A stretch of 64,000 nucleotides of DNA from Zonotrichia leucophrys gambelii (lineage: Eukaryota; Chordata; Aves; Passeriformes; Passerellidae). This document shows, one piece after another, positions 29,965-43,700 of this stretch. The DNA lies in assembly GCF_028769735.1 (NCBI RefSeq), contig NC_088172.1, positions 62,527,075 to 62,591,074 on the forward strand. Direction: 5' to 3'. How positions within the stretch are numbered: the stretch's first letter is position 1; the number at the start of each line of letters is the position of its first letter. The notes below the pieces were generated by a model. It saw only the letters and a program-made list of their open reading frames with translations. It ran no database searches and was not told the DNA's origin. The translations under genes were made by a program, and so were the position numbers.

Positions 29965-32900
29965 GCAACACAAAATACAGGCAGCCAGCAGCATTTTTAT
30001 TGGTTAAGTGATTATTTACTGTCATTGATATCCACTGGCTTTAAAACAAAGCCTCAGCTCCATAGTGAAAAATAATATATTTGCCATGCTGATCAAAATC
30101 ACAAGATTTTTGGACATAAAATGCATATCCAAAACAATTATGGTCCTATTTTTGTTTTAAACACTTAGATAGCATTACGAAAAATAAGTCAGTAACTTCC
30201 TTTAAGAACTAATGTCTCTAACAAGCACAATGCAAAGAGCTTTCCTTTAGCACTGTGGTCTCCTTCCACCATCTGCCGGGCCTCCTTTGCTACTGCAGGA
30301 GTTAAAACCTGCTACTGCAGGTTCTTTTCTAAGAACAAGATTACTTATTTTAACCTTCCCCCTATCCTCCATCTCTCATGTTTATTTTGTCACTTATGAG
30401 GCCCTGAATGAAGCAGTATGCTAATCCTTACTGAAATGCATCTACCAGATTTATGGCCAGATGAGTTTTTTTTTAAGATGAGAGAAAGGTTTCCTCTGAT
30501 TTAGTAAAGATTAAAAAAAAAAAAAAAAAGCCAAATCCCATTTTGGGTTAATTTTATTTCTAAAGTGAAAGAACATCTTGATGACAAAAGTAGGTTGTTT
30601 CCTGTACCAAACAGAGTCTGCTTGAATTCTGTGTTACAGATCTTAACAGGATGAACAGGAATTTGGCTTGGACTTCATACCATAAGCAATGACTAACCAA
30701 GTAGCTCCTGCAACAAGTTATTTATTAACAGTGATTCACAAATTAGAATCTACACAAACGTTTCTTTTTTTAAGAGCCCAGGATGAATCTGCCTCAGTAC
30801 CATTTAGGTGGAGAAAGTATTTCTGTAATATAAACTGGGTATATTTACATAGAATTATCAAGAGATGAGAAAAGCAGTATTCCCCTACCACACACAAAGT
30901 CAAACAGACACACACCTCCATGTTATTTTTAGACTTGTTTTTCTCGGTTGCAGCACATTTTAGAATGTCTCACAGTCCAGAATATGGAACTAGCCAGCAT
31001 TTATACATTTACTGTTAAAAACAATATGCCTTTTTGTGTATGTGAGAGGATCTCATGTGAAGGATAAAGGAGGAATACACATTTTGGCTAAATCTAGAAC
31101 AGGTATTATGACAGTTTGTCTGAGAACTTCCTTGCAGAGCTAGCCAAAAGCTGGAAGCTTGTGTGAGGAAAAACTTTGCACCATGATATTCTCTCTTTTT
31201 TTTTTTTTTCTGAAGGAAGCAAAGTTTTTACAAGATAGTGTTATGCCTCTGCAGTGGAAAGTTTCAGAATTATGCAACACGATTAAAAAAAAGAACTAAT
31301 TAGATGCAGTGACAGGAGGCGGAGGTCAAAGAAAACATCTTAATGTTGAGATTCTTGAAGATGGAACGTTATTTTGGATGCCTTCATATTTGGGCAGCTA
31401 CTAGAGGAGAATCAAACTTTTAGAAAATGTTTCAGCTTCTGAATACTGGGTTCCACTGAAGAATTTCTTTTTGCCCAAAACTTGGCAACTAGTTACTGTG
31501 GTCTTGGAATTTCGTGATTATTGTGGTAAATTCTCCTGAGTGTAAAAACCTGGTAATAAATACCTCAGCAGTGTGCTTTGAGGCTTCATACATTGTTGTC
31601 TATAAAATGCTTCAAATAGACTTTAATGGAAGGCCTCATAAATGTGTAAAAGAGTACTATTATAATTTTTTACAAGATAGAGATTTAAGGGGTGAAGGAA
31701 AAAAACCAGTTGTGGCAATACGACAAGTGCTTATTTTTACTGTTCATGTATGAGCAGCAGGAAAAGAACTCAAAGTAAACCTGCAAGACCCAGGTAAATT
31801 AATTAATTAATAATTGAAAAATATTTAAATAGCACCCACTGTCTTTATAACGAAATTGTAAAAGTGAGATATTTCTAAAAATTTGCTGACCTGGAAGTTT
31901 TTCCTTCAATTCCAGTATCTTTAAAGTACATTACAGAAACAGAAGAGATTGTAACCTTTTGGCAAACCTTTTACAGCATTAAACAAGAGCCCTCTTCTGA
32001 CTTTGAAGATATCCTGCAATCAATTAGGAAGGCCCTAAATGAGGTTGGAATGAGTCAGGAGTTTTGCAGAATAACTGGCGGGCTTCCACTTAGAGAGAAT
32101 CATTTGGAATATGAGAAAACAGGGAGGATTAGCCATCCCCATTAAAGACAACAGCATTAGTGCTGTTTTGAAAACACTAGAGCTTCTTCTTGCCTAATGC
32201 TTCTAAAACTGCTGTTCTCAGCTAAGCTGAACAGATTTGTTCTGTGTCTTTATTTTTAGCATGGGAAACTCAAAATAAACTTGGAAGAAGTTCTTTGAAG
32301 TGAGATGCACAAGTCAAAATGTGAAAATTGCATCTTAGCACAACAGATTTGTGCTTTTTTCCTTGTGAGGTTAGTTAAACTAGCTAAACTAATCTAAAGT
32401 ACTATGGAGGATGAAGGAGAATATTTTAAAGCTGTTTTCCCTTGCTCCCCGTTGATGTGAAAGACTGTGAGAGAAGGAAGGCAGCAGTGGTGTGGGTATT
32501 TCATAATCTGAATTCCCTCTGAGGAAATAACCTTGGTCTCAACCAGTGCCTGATGAATTCCTCCACTGATCTGAAAACCAAAGATAACTTCTTTGTACCT
32601 AGCAGGCTATCTCTACACTTCCAGAAGGGACAAATTAACTTTAGCTCATCTGTGAAAAGCTAATCAGCTAATCATCAGTGCTCTATTTTCTGAAGCCAAG
32701 GATCTACAAAGCTATTCATATTGTGCATTCTGAAAGGATACTGACATGCCAACCTTCACATTTGCAAAGAAAAATACATAGGAGTTGGAAATAAAGTGAA
32801 AGCTTCCTCCCTGCCTCTGTCCTCTCTTCCTTACTCCTTTCCTCCCTCCCTCACTGCTAAAAAACAACAATAAAAAAAAAGGTGACATTTTGCTGGTATT

Positions 32901-35900
32901 TCAAAGGAAATAAGTAAGAACCAGACTGGTCCTTGTGGTGTGCTTTGTTTATGTTTGGGGTTTTTTTAATCCCCCTTCCTGTAGTATTATTCTCACTAAT
33001 AACACCAGGACTTAAAAAAGACTAAAGGCTCCCGGGGTTGCCACTGGTAAATTTTCATGCAGAAGCTACAGTGTATTTTCCCCACTGTAGTAGATCCTCT
33101 TATCTGGTTCATTATCAGCAGAATCCCCTGTACACCAAAATCCAGAGGCAGCAAAATACTCAGGCATGTGCTTAGAGATAAGCTCATGCTGACATGGTTT
33201 GTTAGATGAAGGCCTATAGACAAAAACTGTTATGGAGAAACTGTGATACCATATGGACATTCTCTCGATGTCACACTGCTTCCACATCTACATATGCTCT
33301 TCAGGCTGAAAGCTGGAGAACAATGTACCACATACATTTCAGCAGCCCTTTTGCTTCCCTGCAAAACCAATAGTGAAATTTATTTAGCCTTTAACACCCA
33401 GCTCTGAGTCCTAGTGAAGGAGAGAGGTCAAAAATTAATGGTGCAGCTTAAGCTGAAGCCAAAATACTGTGTTGTTTTTTTTTTTTTTAAAGGAAAGCGA
33501 ACAAGGATAATAAGTGGGATGGCTGACTGTTATTGGGAAGCATTTTAATTCCAGTCTGTACAACAAATGCTCTTCAGCTACATGAAGCAGATAAAAAATG
33601 TCTGCAGATTTCAGTAGTATCCTGTCAAATAGGTTTGCAAAATAAAGACAGATGGCAAAGGATTATATTTAATTCTTTTTCCTAATTCATCTTTTCCTGA
33701 CCATTCCACTGCATTCAGTCCAACTGGAGAGATTTACCAGCTTAACTTTCCCTCTGTAGCTTACAGTGACAAACCACATCATAGATTTGTAACTTCCCAT
33801 CATTAGGAATGTTTAATTGGACACTACTGCTTTTCATCAGCTGTCTTTAAATGCTGCTTCTGAACACAGGATGTTTACAGCATTACAACAGTTGAACTCT
33901 GGCTTTATTTTTAAAGTAAACATCCTAAAAAGCCCAGGAATATTGTAGTGTTTCTGGTGAATGTAGCTGTCCTGCTCAGTCAAAGAAGAATTTCACGCTG
34001 GAATCTCTTACACAGATGTGCAAAATCTCACAACACAACACCAAGAGCAGTGTCCTTAAGACACCTTGCTGCTTCTTTCCTGTGCTGGTTTTCCCCATGC
34101 AGATAAAGAAGGAAGCCATGGAGCACAGCCCTGATAAGGCTGGAAGCGTGCAGCCCATGATTCAGTGTGAGAGGGTCTGTGCTGCACTCACAGCTCCTCC
34201 CTGCCTCCCTGATCCTGCTCTTTCTTCTTCTCCACTCCATTACTTAATGCTACTTTATAAAATTCCCACTGTTTTTTGATGCCTTGGTTTTCAAACACCT
34301 GACTTGAGACACGCTGACCCTGATGATCCCAGGTGCTGACATTCAATAATAGCTCCTTATGGAGTCACTGGGGAACTGCTGGCACTCAGCACCTTCCTAA
34401 GTGTAGTTTATAGTATCTTCAGAGAAATGAGGAAGCGAGTATCCAGTATATGACTGATCTATGCTGCCCTCTCCCAATTGCTCGTTTAGATAGTCCTTTT
34501 GGTTTTCTGTGAATTTATCATTCTTCTCTTTGAGTTTCTTAATTTCTCCAGTGGAAAAAAAAATCCAAGAAATGCCAGTTACTTTTCTTCCTGTACCTTT
34601 CCTTTTAGTTTCTCTCCTCACCTTTTCTTTGCTATCACTTGCTTTCTTTTCACCAGAAAAAAGCCTGAGAGGCACATGGCAGTGACAACAGCACCATCTT
34701 CTGTTCTGCAGGGATCATGAAGGCTTCACTCTTGTGTCTGAGTGCTTCAGACATGAGCCTGATTGAAAAATCTGTAGCTACTGCTGGATCTGAACTAAGT
34801 TTTCACGAATTTCAATGTCTGAACACCTCTGAATGTATGTGGGGCAATATGTGTGCATGAAAGGCACACATGAAAGGCAATAAGGAGTTCTCATAGCACT
34901 TCTCTCTGTGAGGCACCTTTACATTTGCCTTTTACTCCTCTCCTCACTGAAGTTCAGTTGCAAACATTGGGCTCCTTTTGCCTGCAGCTTGGCACATCGA
35001 CAGTTGCTAGGTTTGTTCATTTATTTATCACAATTCGTGGTGCTCTTACTCTCTACCAATAGTACTGTACTAATTGTCACCAGGGAAAATATGCAGCACC
35101 AATAGGTGACAAGATGCACACAGAGAGGGGATCAGCTTATCAGTCCACACAGAAGGCCATAGATCACAGAAGGTCACAGAACATGTGCTGCCTCAAATTT
35201 GTGTCACTGTGACAACAAAGGGATGTTTGGGGTATAATACAGGAAAATGAGGTGGGAGTTAGCACAAGATAAACATGAAGTCTTACTTGAAAGACTAATG
35301 CATAGACAACTCAGACTGGCAGCATGGGTAGGTCAGTGTGAGTCAGTGTCTTGGTATTAGATGAGAGGATGAGGAAGGATAGACTAATGGGTCTGGAAAT
35401 GGAAAGGGAAAAGAAACAGCATGTGTTTGATGTAGCACAGAAGAGGGAAGCAGCAGAGGGACATAAAGGGAGAGGTGGCAAGGTCAAAATGGCAGGTTAA
35501 GAAACAGATCTTCCCAACAGCAAGATCTAATTAGGGTAAGATTGCTTTTGTTAAGCCAGGAAAGGGGATGTGGATTGATACACCAAGAGATCAGACAGTA
35601 ACTTTTAAGTATGTGAGTAGATAGGAATGTGCCTGTTTTGGGGAAATTCTGCATACACACTTTGCAATATAAAGGGTTTATTCATCTTTCATAAAGCAGT
35701 TTAGAGACAGAAATGTGGAGCTAGTAACTCAACAGGTAGCTTGTGAGCAAACATAGCTGATATACTGTAATAACAGCAGACAGGATAGTCAGGTTGGGAT
35801 ATAGGAATCAGACTGGGATGCCACAGAGGACAAACTCCAGGCTCACTGGATGTGGGTAGTAAGTTCAGAAATGAAAAGGAGGAGTGAGTGAAGGTGATGG

Positions 35901-37997
35901 CTGAAGGGACTAGCTGGAGAGACAAGCTGAATCTCATTTTGAAATGATGAAAATTAATACATGTTTGCATTGTGATGTGGAAGAGCTGGAAGAATCATTT
36001 GTGGGGCTGGGGAGGCAAATGAAACAAGCACTGGAGGATGAAGAGATAACAGCACAACCACCTTGTGGAAATTGTGACCAGCTTTCCTGCTGCATATCAA
36101 TGATTTCCTCTTTCAGTTAGAACACTTCTGCCTCTATCTGTCTTAGCAAAAGTGTTCAAGGACTTTAGGGAAGACTGACAAAAATTAGGCAATTTTCTTG
36201 TTTCCCTTTCTCATCTTCTGTAAATTTCTTTTTTCTTTTCCCCTGGCAGAGAGGGGAAGTGCTTTCTCAGCATGAGAGTTGTATAAAAGCTATGTGTGTT
36301 GCTGGTTTTTGCACAAAAAAAAGCACTGAGGAAATCTACAAGAAAACATGAATATATGTAACCATAATAACTGGTAAGGTTCATTGCATGGAGCTCATCT
36401 GGGCTTTTAATGTCATTATTGTGTGGGAGAAATGTGGTGGGAAATTTTCTGCATAACTTACAGAAATTTCTCATTTCCTTCTTCTGCATGCAGTGGGAGA
36501 GGGAAGAAAAGGCTGTGTTATGTACCTGGTCCCTGTAGGGACCTTACACTGTGCAAACACACTCCCACAGACTCCTGTAAGTGAAAAAAAGTCATGGTGC
36601 AGGGTTAGGTGAGCCTTCCTCCTTATCCCCTGCGCAGAATTACCTGTAAATGTGCAGGTGGTAGTATGGGACTTTCATGAGAACAAATGGATTTTGTGTG
36701 ATCTAAAACGATCATTGAAACTAAACTTTTTAAAGACATAGACTTGGTCTGGGTTCTAATACCCTGTGCTGCCTCAGCACCTTAGCAGTGGCTTTATGGC
36801 AACAGCATAACACATCCTTCCAAAACTGTAACTGGGGATTTCCAGGACCTGTAATTTTCTGTAGTTTCTACTGTGCTTTTGTCCATAATCCTTTTCTAAG
36901 GTAACCAGCCACTAGAGTGATAATCCAAAAATTTTTCCTATACAGAATTTCTTGTTTGTGTGATGACAGGGGACAGCAAATACATAAGAACAAGTATACA
37001 TTTGTCCAAAAGAATATGCAGGTAAACTAAAGGCACTGATTTTTTAACTATGAGTCTGAGGAAAGAACCTCAGTCCTCTTGTATTGCTAAATTGGTGTAG
37101 AATTATGGGCCCTGATGAAAACCAACAAACTACTACTGTAAAACCTTCAAATTATAAAATCAGCCCAAATTTGGTCAACTTGTTGTCATGTGCTGGAAAC
37201 TCACACCATCAGCAAAAGTACTGTTAGAAAGTTCAGATAAAAATCAACAATGATACATTTCTCATCTTTGTCCTGGCTCTCATTGGCTCAGTAATAGTAT
37301 TAAATGACACAGGGAGACCCTGGCTAAGGAAGCAGAGCGTGAAGTGAGCTCTACATCTGAAGGTACAAGGAGCTGAGAAGCATTTTGTGGCCTATAGATA
37401 GAAGTGGCCCAAGAAAGGGACATGTTCAGACTGGCCATTTATTTCAGGGCTGTCTGCAATTGTGGTGGACTGCCTTTGATGTTTCAGGCAATTCCTCAGT
37501 CTTACATTCTTAAGATAGACTAATCTGATTGAGGGAGAATACCTGGCATGACAGAAATAAAGAAAGCACATACAAGATGTCCTCTCAAAAAAAAACCAAG
37601 GTATTTCAGCCTTTGATCGAGGCCATATGCTGAGTTTGGAGGGGACCTGGAGAGGTCAGGGAATACAGGATACCCTATAAATAGGAGAGCAGAGTACATG
37701 AGAGATTGGCAAGTGTGGGACATTCTGAATGCAGCAAACCAAGGCTGAAAGGGTTTTGGGACCCTACAGGTGCCTGCAGCTGGCAGGGTGGGGGCCTGAG
37801 AGCAGGGCTGGCTTAGGAACAAGGCAGAAGTGGTTGGGATAAGCTTGGAAAGTGGAGAAAACAGAACAGGGCATGGTCTTGGGTGATGCAGGGGTGTGTG
37901 TTGGAACTGTAGAGTTGGAAAGCACAAATTTAGGGTGTTACCATCAAGGCACTTAACAACCATGATATGAGGGTGTGAATGGTGTGATTCTTGACAC

Positions 37998-38034
37998 CTG
38001 AAAATTACAAAACACTGCTGAAAATTACAAAATG
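37998..38034 (+). repeat. Short tandem duplication, period 20
   Basis: CTGAAAATTACAAAA occurs at 37998 and again at 38018. It is probably a small local duplication without function. Confidence 0.8.
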
Positions 38035-38352
38035 CTTGCTCATTTTCTCTCTCTTAACTCCATATCCACCTTTCTGGCTTGTTTTTGTTTGTTTTGTTGT
38101 CATAATATTCCACTCAGAAGCTCCCCAAGCCCAACCTCCCTTTTTGTCTGATAAGACAATCTACAGAGGGAGAGTTCAAATTTAAATGTTGTTGTTTAAA
38201 TTGGTGTAATAAGACTTTAAATTTGGCACCCTGCTGGGATAAAACTAAAGGCAGAGCAGAATTGAGACAATAATGAAGAAACAGCACAACACATAGTATA
38301 TTTGATTCTGTTTTGATTACTAGTGGTCATGCAGACCATTAAAGAAATGGTG

Positions 38353-38394
38353 TGACAGAAACCTGTCTGTGAATGCAGTGACAGAAACCTGTCT
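38353..38394 (+). repeat. Direct repeat of TGACAGAAACCTGTCT, period 26
   Basis: Two exact 16 bp copies lie at 38353-38368 and 38379-38394. An exact 20 bp stretch covering most of the second copy (38372-38391) recurs at 41140-41159 in TARBP1 intron 2. Confidence 0.85.
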
Positions 38395-39779
38395 TCATTT
38401 AGTTACAGATGCCAGGAAGGGAAGAGTAAACCCATAGTAAGAAGGGATCCCCTGCTCAGCACTGTTTCAAGCCTGGTAAAAGGAACTCCCATAATTAACC
38501 AGACTGCATGCTATAATTGGAAATGGAAAAATTACTAAAGGACAAATAGAAAAACAAAAAATGTTATGGCATGTAAGAGATTTCAACTGTAAGCATCCTA
38601 TTTACTAAAGGACGTTGTAACAATTCCTCCTGTGAAACATGTTTCTGTGTGTGTGAAACAAAGTACCAAGTTTTACTTTACATTTGAGTAAAATGTATAT
38701 TTTGAGCTGTTTTCTCGAGCTTTTACCAGATTCTGTAATTTATGTGTAACAGAACACATGCAGAGTGGTAAGGTGCATGGAAACCATTTTAGCTGGAGGG
38801 TTTAAAAGAAATAACTTCCACCTTCTTTTTCCATTATATATTGCATATATAGTCACAGTACAGGCTCAATTCTAATAAGAAAATTCAGTGACTTTGCAAT
38901 CAGTAGGATCTCAAAGATAAAAAAAAATTCTAAAAAAAATTGGAGAAAATGGATAGCCAGGAAAAGAAGAGACTACTCATGTGATTTGGAGAGGAGTGAT
39001 TAAGTGGAACTTCACTTGGAAAACTTGCAGTAAGCCTTTCTTGTTCATTAGACTCTAATCAAACACATCTTGGCCAAAGTAATGCCCACACCCATTAGAA
39101 AACACATTGTGCTGTACCAGGAATTTGCTATCCATTGCTTTCACAGGAACAGAAGGTTCCAGGTTTGCCTTTTCCTATGACCTCATCTTCTAGGAGATTA
39201 GTCTGCCGCCACTTGTGGCATGCAGATCTCTAAGTTTATTTTTCATGGGAATTGTAATGTCCCGTGATGAATTACACTTAAGGAAATCAGCTTCATTTTC
39301 TGAGTCAAGTTTTAGCTGCACCAGTACACTGAACTGTGCAGGAGTTGTTCTCTGGCCTGTACTGCTGACTTGGGCCCTTCTAACAAGCCAACAGCAAGGA
39401 GCCAGCATCCAGGAATGCCTCTGACCTGAGGCAGACACAAGGCACTCGGGCAAACCTCTGGTAGGCTCTGATGGGAACAGTGAACTGTTCAGCAACTTCT
39501 TTTGGCATAAATGGTTAGAACAAATTTGGCAGGTGGGAAAACTGGGCATTTTGTGTATTACTGCTGCCTGATGTTGTGTTGTATTGCACATGAAGAATAG
39601 AGAGTGGTTTTATGGCACACAAGGATGGAATTTCACCGTCCCAAGCGAGAGGCTCGCACCTGGGGTATCTCCACTATGCTTCCCATACTGGGCCAGGTTC
39701 TGCCGAGCAGCCGCCAGGCTGGGAACGCTCACGCAGGCGGGTCATGACCCAAAGATGTAGAATATTTGAAACGCGCACA

Positions 39780-39894
39780 CACACATACGGCCAAACCAGT
39801 CAATCACTCCGTGTTTTCGCCTCCCGCCGCCCCTCGTGGGCCCCGCCCGCCCCCGCCTGCGCAGCCGCCGCTCCTCCTCCGCGTCCCCCCGGCG
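39780..39894 (+). promoter_or_regulatory. Probable TATA-less TARBP1 core promoter and 5' UTR
   Basis: Two GC-box-like CCCCGCC motifs (39841-39848 and 39851-39857) are followed by the palindrome CTGCGCAG (39857-39864), which contains the TGCGCA core of NRF1 sites. I see no convincing TATA box. The transcription start cannot be placed from sequence alone. Binding by Sp1 or NRF1 is inference from motif shape. Confidence 0.6.
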
Positions 39895-40726
39895 ATGGAG
39901 GTGGTGCTGGCGGACACGCTGCTGTCCCGCTGCGGGGACCGCGCCGCGCTGCTGCGGGCGCTCAGCGCGCCGCTCTCGGCCGAGCGGGCGGAGGCGCTGC
40001 GCCTGCTGCTGCAGCGGCTGGCGGCGGGCGGGCCGGCGGCGGCGGGCGAGGCGGAGGCGCTGCGGCGGGCGGCCTGGGAGGTGGCGCTGGAGCGGTGCCG
40101 GCCGCTGCTGCGGGGCGGGGAGGGCGCCGCCGCGGGGAGCGCGGAGCGGCTGCGGGCGGCGCGGGGCGCGCTGCGGCACTGCGTGCAGCTCTGCGGGGCG
40201 CCGCTGGCGGCGCGCCTGGCCCGCGACGCGCTGGCCGAGCTGGCGGCGGGCAGCGGGGCGGCCGCGCAGGAGGCGGCGGTGGAGGCGCTGGTGGCGGCGG
40301 CGCCGCGGCTGGAGGAGCCGGAGCTGCTGTCGCGGTGCGCGGCGGCGGCGCTGGCGCTGCTGCGGGAGGAGGGCGAGGGCGAGGCGGCGGCGGCGCTGGT
40401 GGCCGGGCGGCTGCTGCCGGCGCTGGGCGCGAACGGGGCGGCGCTGCCGCGCGTCTGGGAGGGGCTGCTGGGCGCGGGCGGCGCGGCGCGGGCCGGGCGG
40501 GCGCTGCTGGCGCTGAGCGCCCTGGCGGACGCGCTGCTGCCGCGGGGCCCGGCCGAGCCGGGGCTGGACGCGCGGCTGTGCCCGCGGTTCTGGCGGCTGG
40601 TGCAGGAGGGCCTGACGGAGCGGGACGGGCTGTGCCGCAAGCGGGCCCGCTACCTGCTGAAGCGAGCGCTCGACCTGAGCGGCGGGCAGCGCGCCGAGCT
40701 GCGCTGCGCCCCGGACGGCGGACACG
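39895..40726 (+). CDS. TARBP1: TARBP1 exon 1 (start codon, residues 1-277)
   Basis: The ATG at 39895 has G at -3 and G at +4, a good Kozak context. It is the first in-frame ATG, and its product begins [20 protein letters not shown], close to the remembered human N-terminus. The exon is one long Ala/Leu/Arg-rich helical stretch of HEAT-like character. It ends in phase 1 at the donor G|gtacgg. Extreme GC leaves other frames open on both strands, but only this frame continues correctly into exon 2. The real TARBP1 frame is also open upstream of the ATG, but only through a TTG at 39766, which is not a likely start. Confidence 0.93.
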
Positions 40727-43700
40727 GTACGGACCGGCGGGCGGAGGGATGGGCATCGCGGCCTGGCGTGCGGGACCGCGAGAAACCCCTGTCTTTGGCT
40801 TCTCTCCTTAGAACCGAGTCTGTTCTGGTGGTCTGCTGAGAAGAACGAGCAACTCCTACAGTTTTGGGAAACTTACATTTTGATAATGGAAACTTTGGAG
40901 GGAAACCAGGTAGGAGCGCTGTAAAGTCTGTGCCCATCCTGCTTAGACGTGCTGCCTCACTTGTGGCATGTCTGAATGTTTGTGTAGGCAGAGTATTTCC
41001 AGTTTTGGTGATTGAGGATGTCTGAGTCAGCTTTAACTGGAATACTTTTGTTTCAACTCTTAAATACTTAAAACACAGCATGTGTCATCCATTGGGAGTA
41101 AATTCAGAGCTCTTCGCTGTCATCTGAATACATCTCGTTAATGCAGTGACAGAAACCTGGAGTGCAGGTAATTGCAAGACCAGGGTAACCAGCCTAGTGA
41201 AAAATCTGGTGATTGCACTCAATAGCCTCTCTTTGGCAGAGGGGACTCGACATGGTGGAGTACCTTGGATTAAAACCATTTTGTGAGTCCAGTGTACTCA
41301 GCAGAAAGATTCCTGTTGGCTTGAAGCTTCCATAATTGTATAGTGCTGTGATGTTAACTGTTAGTAGTGTGCCCAACTCCCTGTAGTTATTTTATGCTAT
41401 TTGGACATGATTGTCCTGTAACTGAGATACTATTAATTTAAATGTTTAATTTTAGATGTGCTGTTAATACTTACTAATAACCATTCTGACGAATAGAATG
41501 GTTATTAGTATTTTTCTTAAAATATGATATCATTGAAGTTTTTTTCATTGCTAAACTGTGACTGAGTATTGCATACCCCCGGAATTTGCAGGTTTTTTTA
41601 AATGTACTTTTATGGTCAATTGCTATATTAATGCTATTGGTAGTAAATTCTAGTCCAAGAAGTGACAGCTCCTGGGTTTGCCATATAAACTACTGATACT
41701 TGACTTGCATTTCAGATCCACGTCATAAAGCCAGTATTACCAAAACTAAACAGTTTGTATGAGCTTGCCATATCAGGGGATAAAGGTAAGATGGACCTTT
41801 TTCTACTTGACCTCTTAAATATTAGTCAGTTAAGTTACACTTCTCTGGTTTCTCCTTCTGTTTCAGTAGTAGCTTTCTGTAATGTTTTGTTTCTCAAACT
41901 AGGTGTTTTCTGGGTGGCTGTTCCAGTTTTTATGGGTTTGCTCTATAATAGGTTGTTTGGCAAACATGCATAGGCAGTGGCCACTCTGCTCTGAGAAGAA
42001 ATCCTACCAAATATTTATTGCTTACTATATTGTCTTGAAATACTATTTTTCTGTCAGCAAATCCAAATAAATGGTCATTTCCCATTGTATTTTTCTTGAC
42101 TTAAGATAATGTGAGAGTAAAGCCAGAGATTTTTGGGGTTGTAGGAGACAATTCACCTGCACAACTTTGTAAAGGGGAAAAAACCCCCCAACTTAATTTG
42201 TTAGAAGTGGGGAGAGGATAAATAAAACGAGTGCTGAGATGGTGTATCTAGGGCATACGAGCACATGTCATTAGGTAGTGCAAGATGTTAGACATTTGTA
42301 AAGTGGGAATTAATGTGAAAATTTTGTGGGTAAATACATTGGTATAAATAAAGGAAGGAGGATGTGGGACCTTCAGTAATTTTAACTTGTAACTTATAAA
42401 GTAGAGAGTAACTCTGAAAAACTGATAATTTTTAAGTTAGATTTAGCAGGGTGTTTTTATAAAACTAACAGCTGTAGTCACCGTTTTGAAATGTGAATAG
42501 GCTATAACATTGTCCATAATGTCAGTATGTTATGTGTTAGTGTGTCACTGTCATTTCTGTGTCAGTTCAGAAGAATTTGTGTTTTGTAAACAGGTTGTTG
42601 GCTGTTTCACCCATCGTGGCATGTGTGCATTTACAGACGAATGTTTGAGAGTGAGAATAAAACACTGACAAAGGAAGGAATTCTTCATTTTCTGGAGCTT
42701 TATGAAACAAAGCATCTTCCAAATTCATTTGTTTTCTCAGAGGTAAGGGTGTTACTGTCACCTGCCACAAGAAACAGATGTTCTGATTTGTAACAGATCT
42801 TAACGCTAATTGCTTCAGTAGTTGGAATTGGACAAATTTTGTCTCTGTTGCATAATCAGTGTATTACTGTAGCCATGAACCCTCCGCACTTTAATATTTC
42901 TCCTTACTTAGAGAATATTTTAAAGCTTAATTTTTTTTTTTGTTACTGTCATATGTGTATTGACTGTCCATCCAGCCTACAGTTTAGTAAGGGATGATCT
43001 ACATTATACTATTTAAACCTCATAGGAGCATTTCCTCAGAGGTTAACATTCCTGATTTATACAAATTAAATCAGCCTCTTGATAAGTAACTTGAAATAGT
43101 CAACCTTACTATGCACTCTAAGTCTTTCTAGCTATGTTGGCTCTTTGTCATTCTTCTATTTAATGTTTAAATCTATTTTCTCTTTTTCCCAAAATGATTT
43201 TTTATTTGCCCACATCTTTCGCAATACTCTGTGAAATGTATTTAGTGGAAAAATCTCTTTTCTTGTTTACTCTCCTGGTCCCCCTTCCCTTTAGTTTCTT
43301 CCTCTTTTGCTTCTACTATTTACCATTAACAAGAGCATACTTGAATTTCTGGCTCTCTCCTGTAAAGTCTGGTGAAATAAGTCCGGTTAGCTTCTATGTA
43401 ACAGTGCCTTGGAACTGTACATTTCACCATTGTTCTTGTTGCTTTTTTCAGTTTGTTATTGGACCACTAATGGATGCCCTCTCAGAAAGTTCCCTCTACA
43501 GCAGGTAAACCACTGGTTTAATTAATCAGTTATTTCTTTAATTTCGTGATTGCTGTGTGTTCTAATAATACTGGCTTCTCTGTGTTGGTAAAATCTTAGC
43601 TAAAGCAAAACACATTAATAAAAAATGGTGCTGTTAAACTTACTGACAGGGTGAGTTTCTCAGGCAAGATGGGTGGCTGTGAGCAAATGAAGTATGAATA

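Larger units (their letters stand above)
29965..39779. other. No gene seen; AT-rich non-coding upstream of TARBP1
   Basis: This is AT-rich anonymous DNA with a few homopolymer tracts (for example A-run near 30513, T-run near 33475). No ORF here has supporting features. It directly precedes the TARBP1 CpG island. Confidence 0.7.
39780..40770. promoter_or_regulatory. CpG island spanning the TARBP1 promoter and exon 1
   Basis: CG dinucleotides are very dense and GC content is far above the flanks; many 60-base lines in exon 1 are above 80% GC by eye, whereas the flanking DNA is AT-rich. The island begins just upstream of the start codon and fades in intron 1. This fits a housekeeping-type promoter. 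Confidence 0.9.

Noticed and set aside
39742..40725. Antisense ORFs of 327, 278 and 264 aa, and sense ORFs of 399 and 226 aa in other frames over exon 1
   Set aside because: GC-rich DNA has few stops. Only the TARBP1 frame is supported by homology and splicing.
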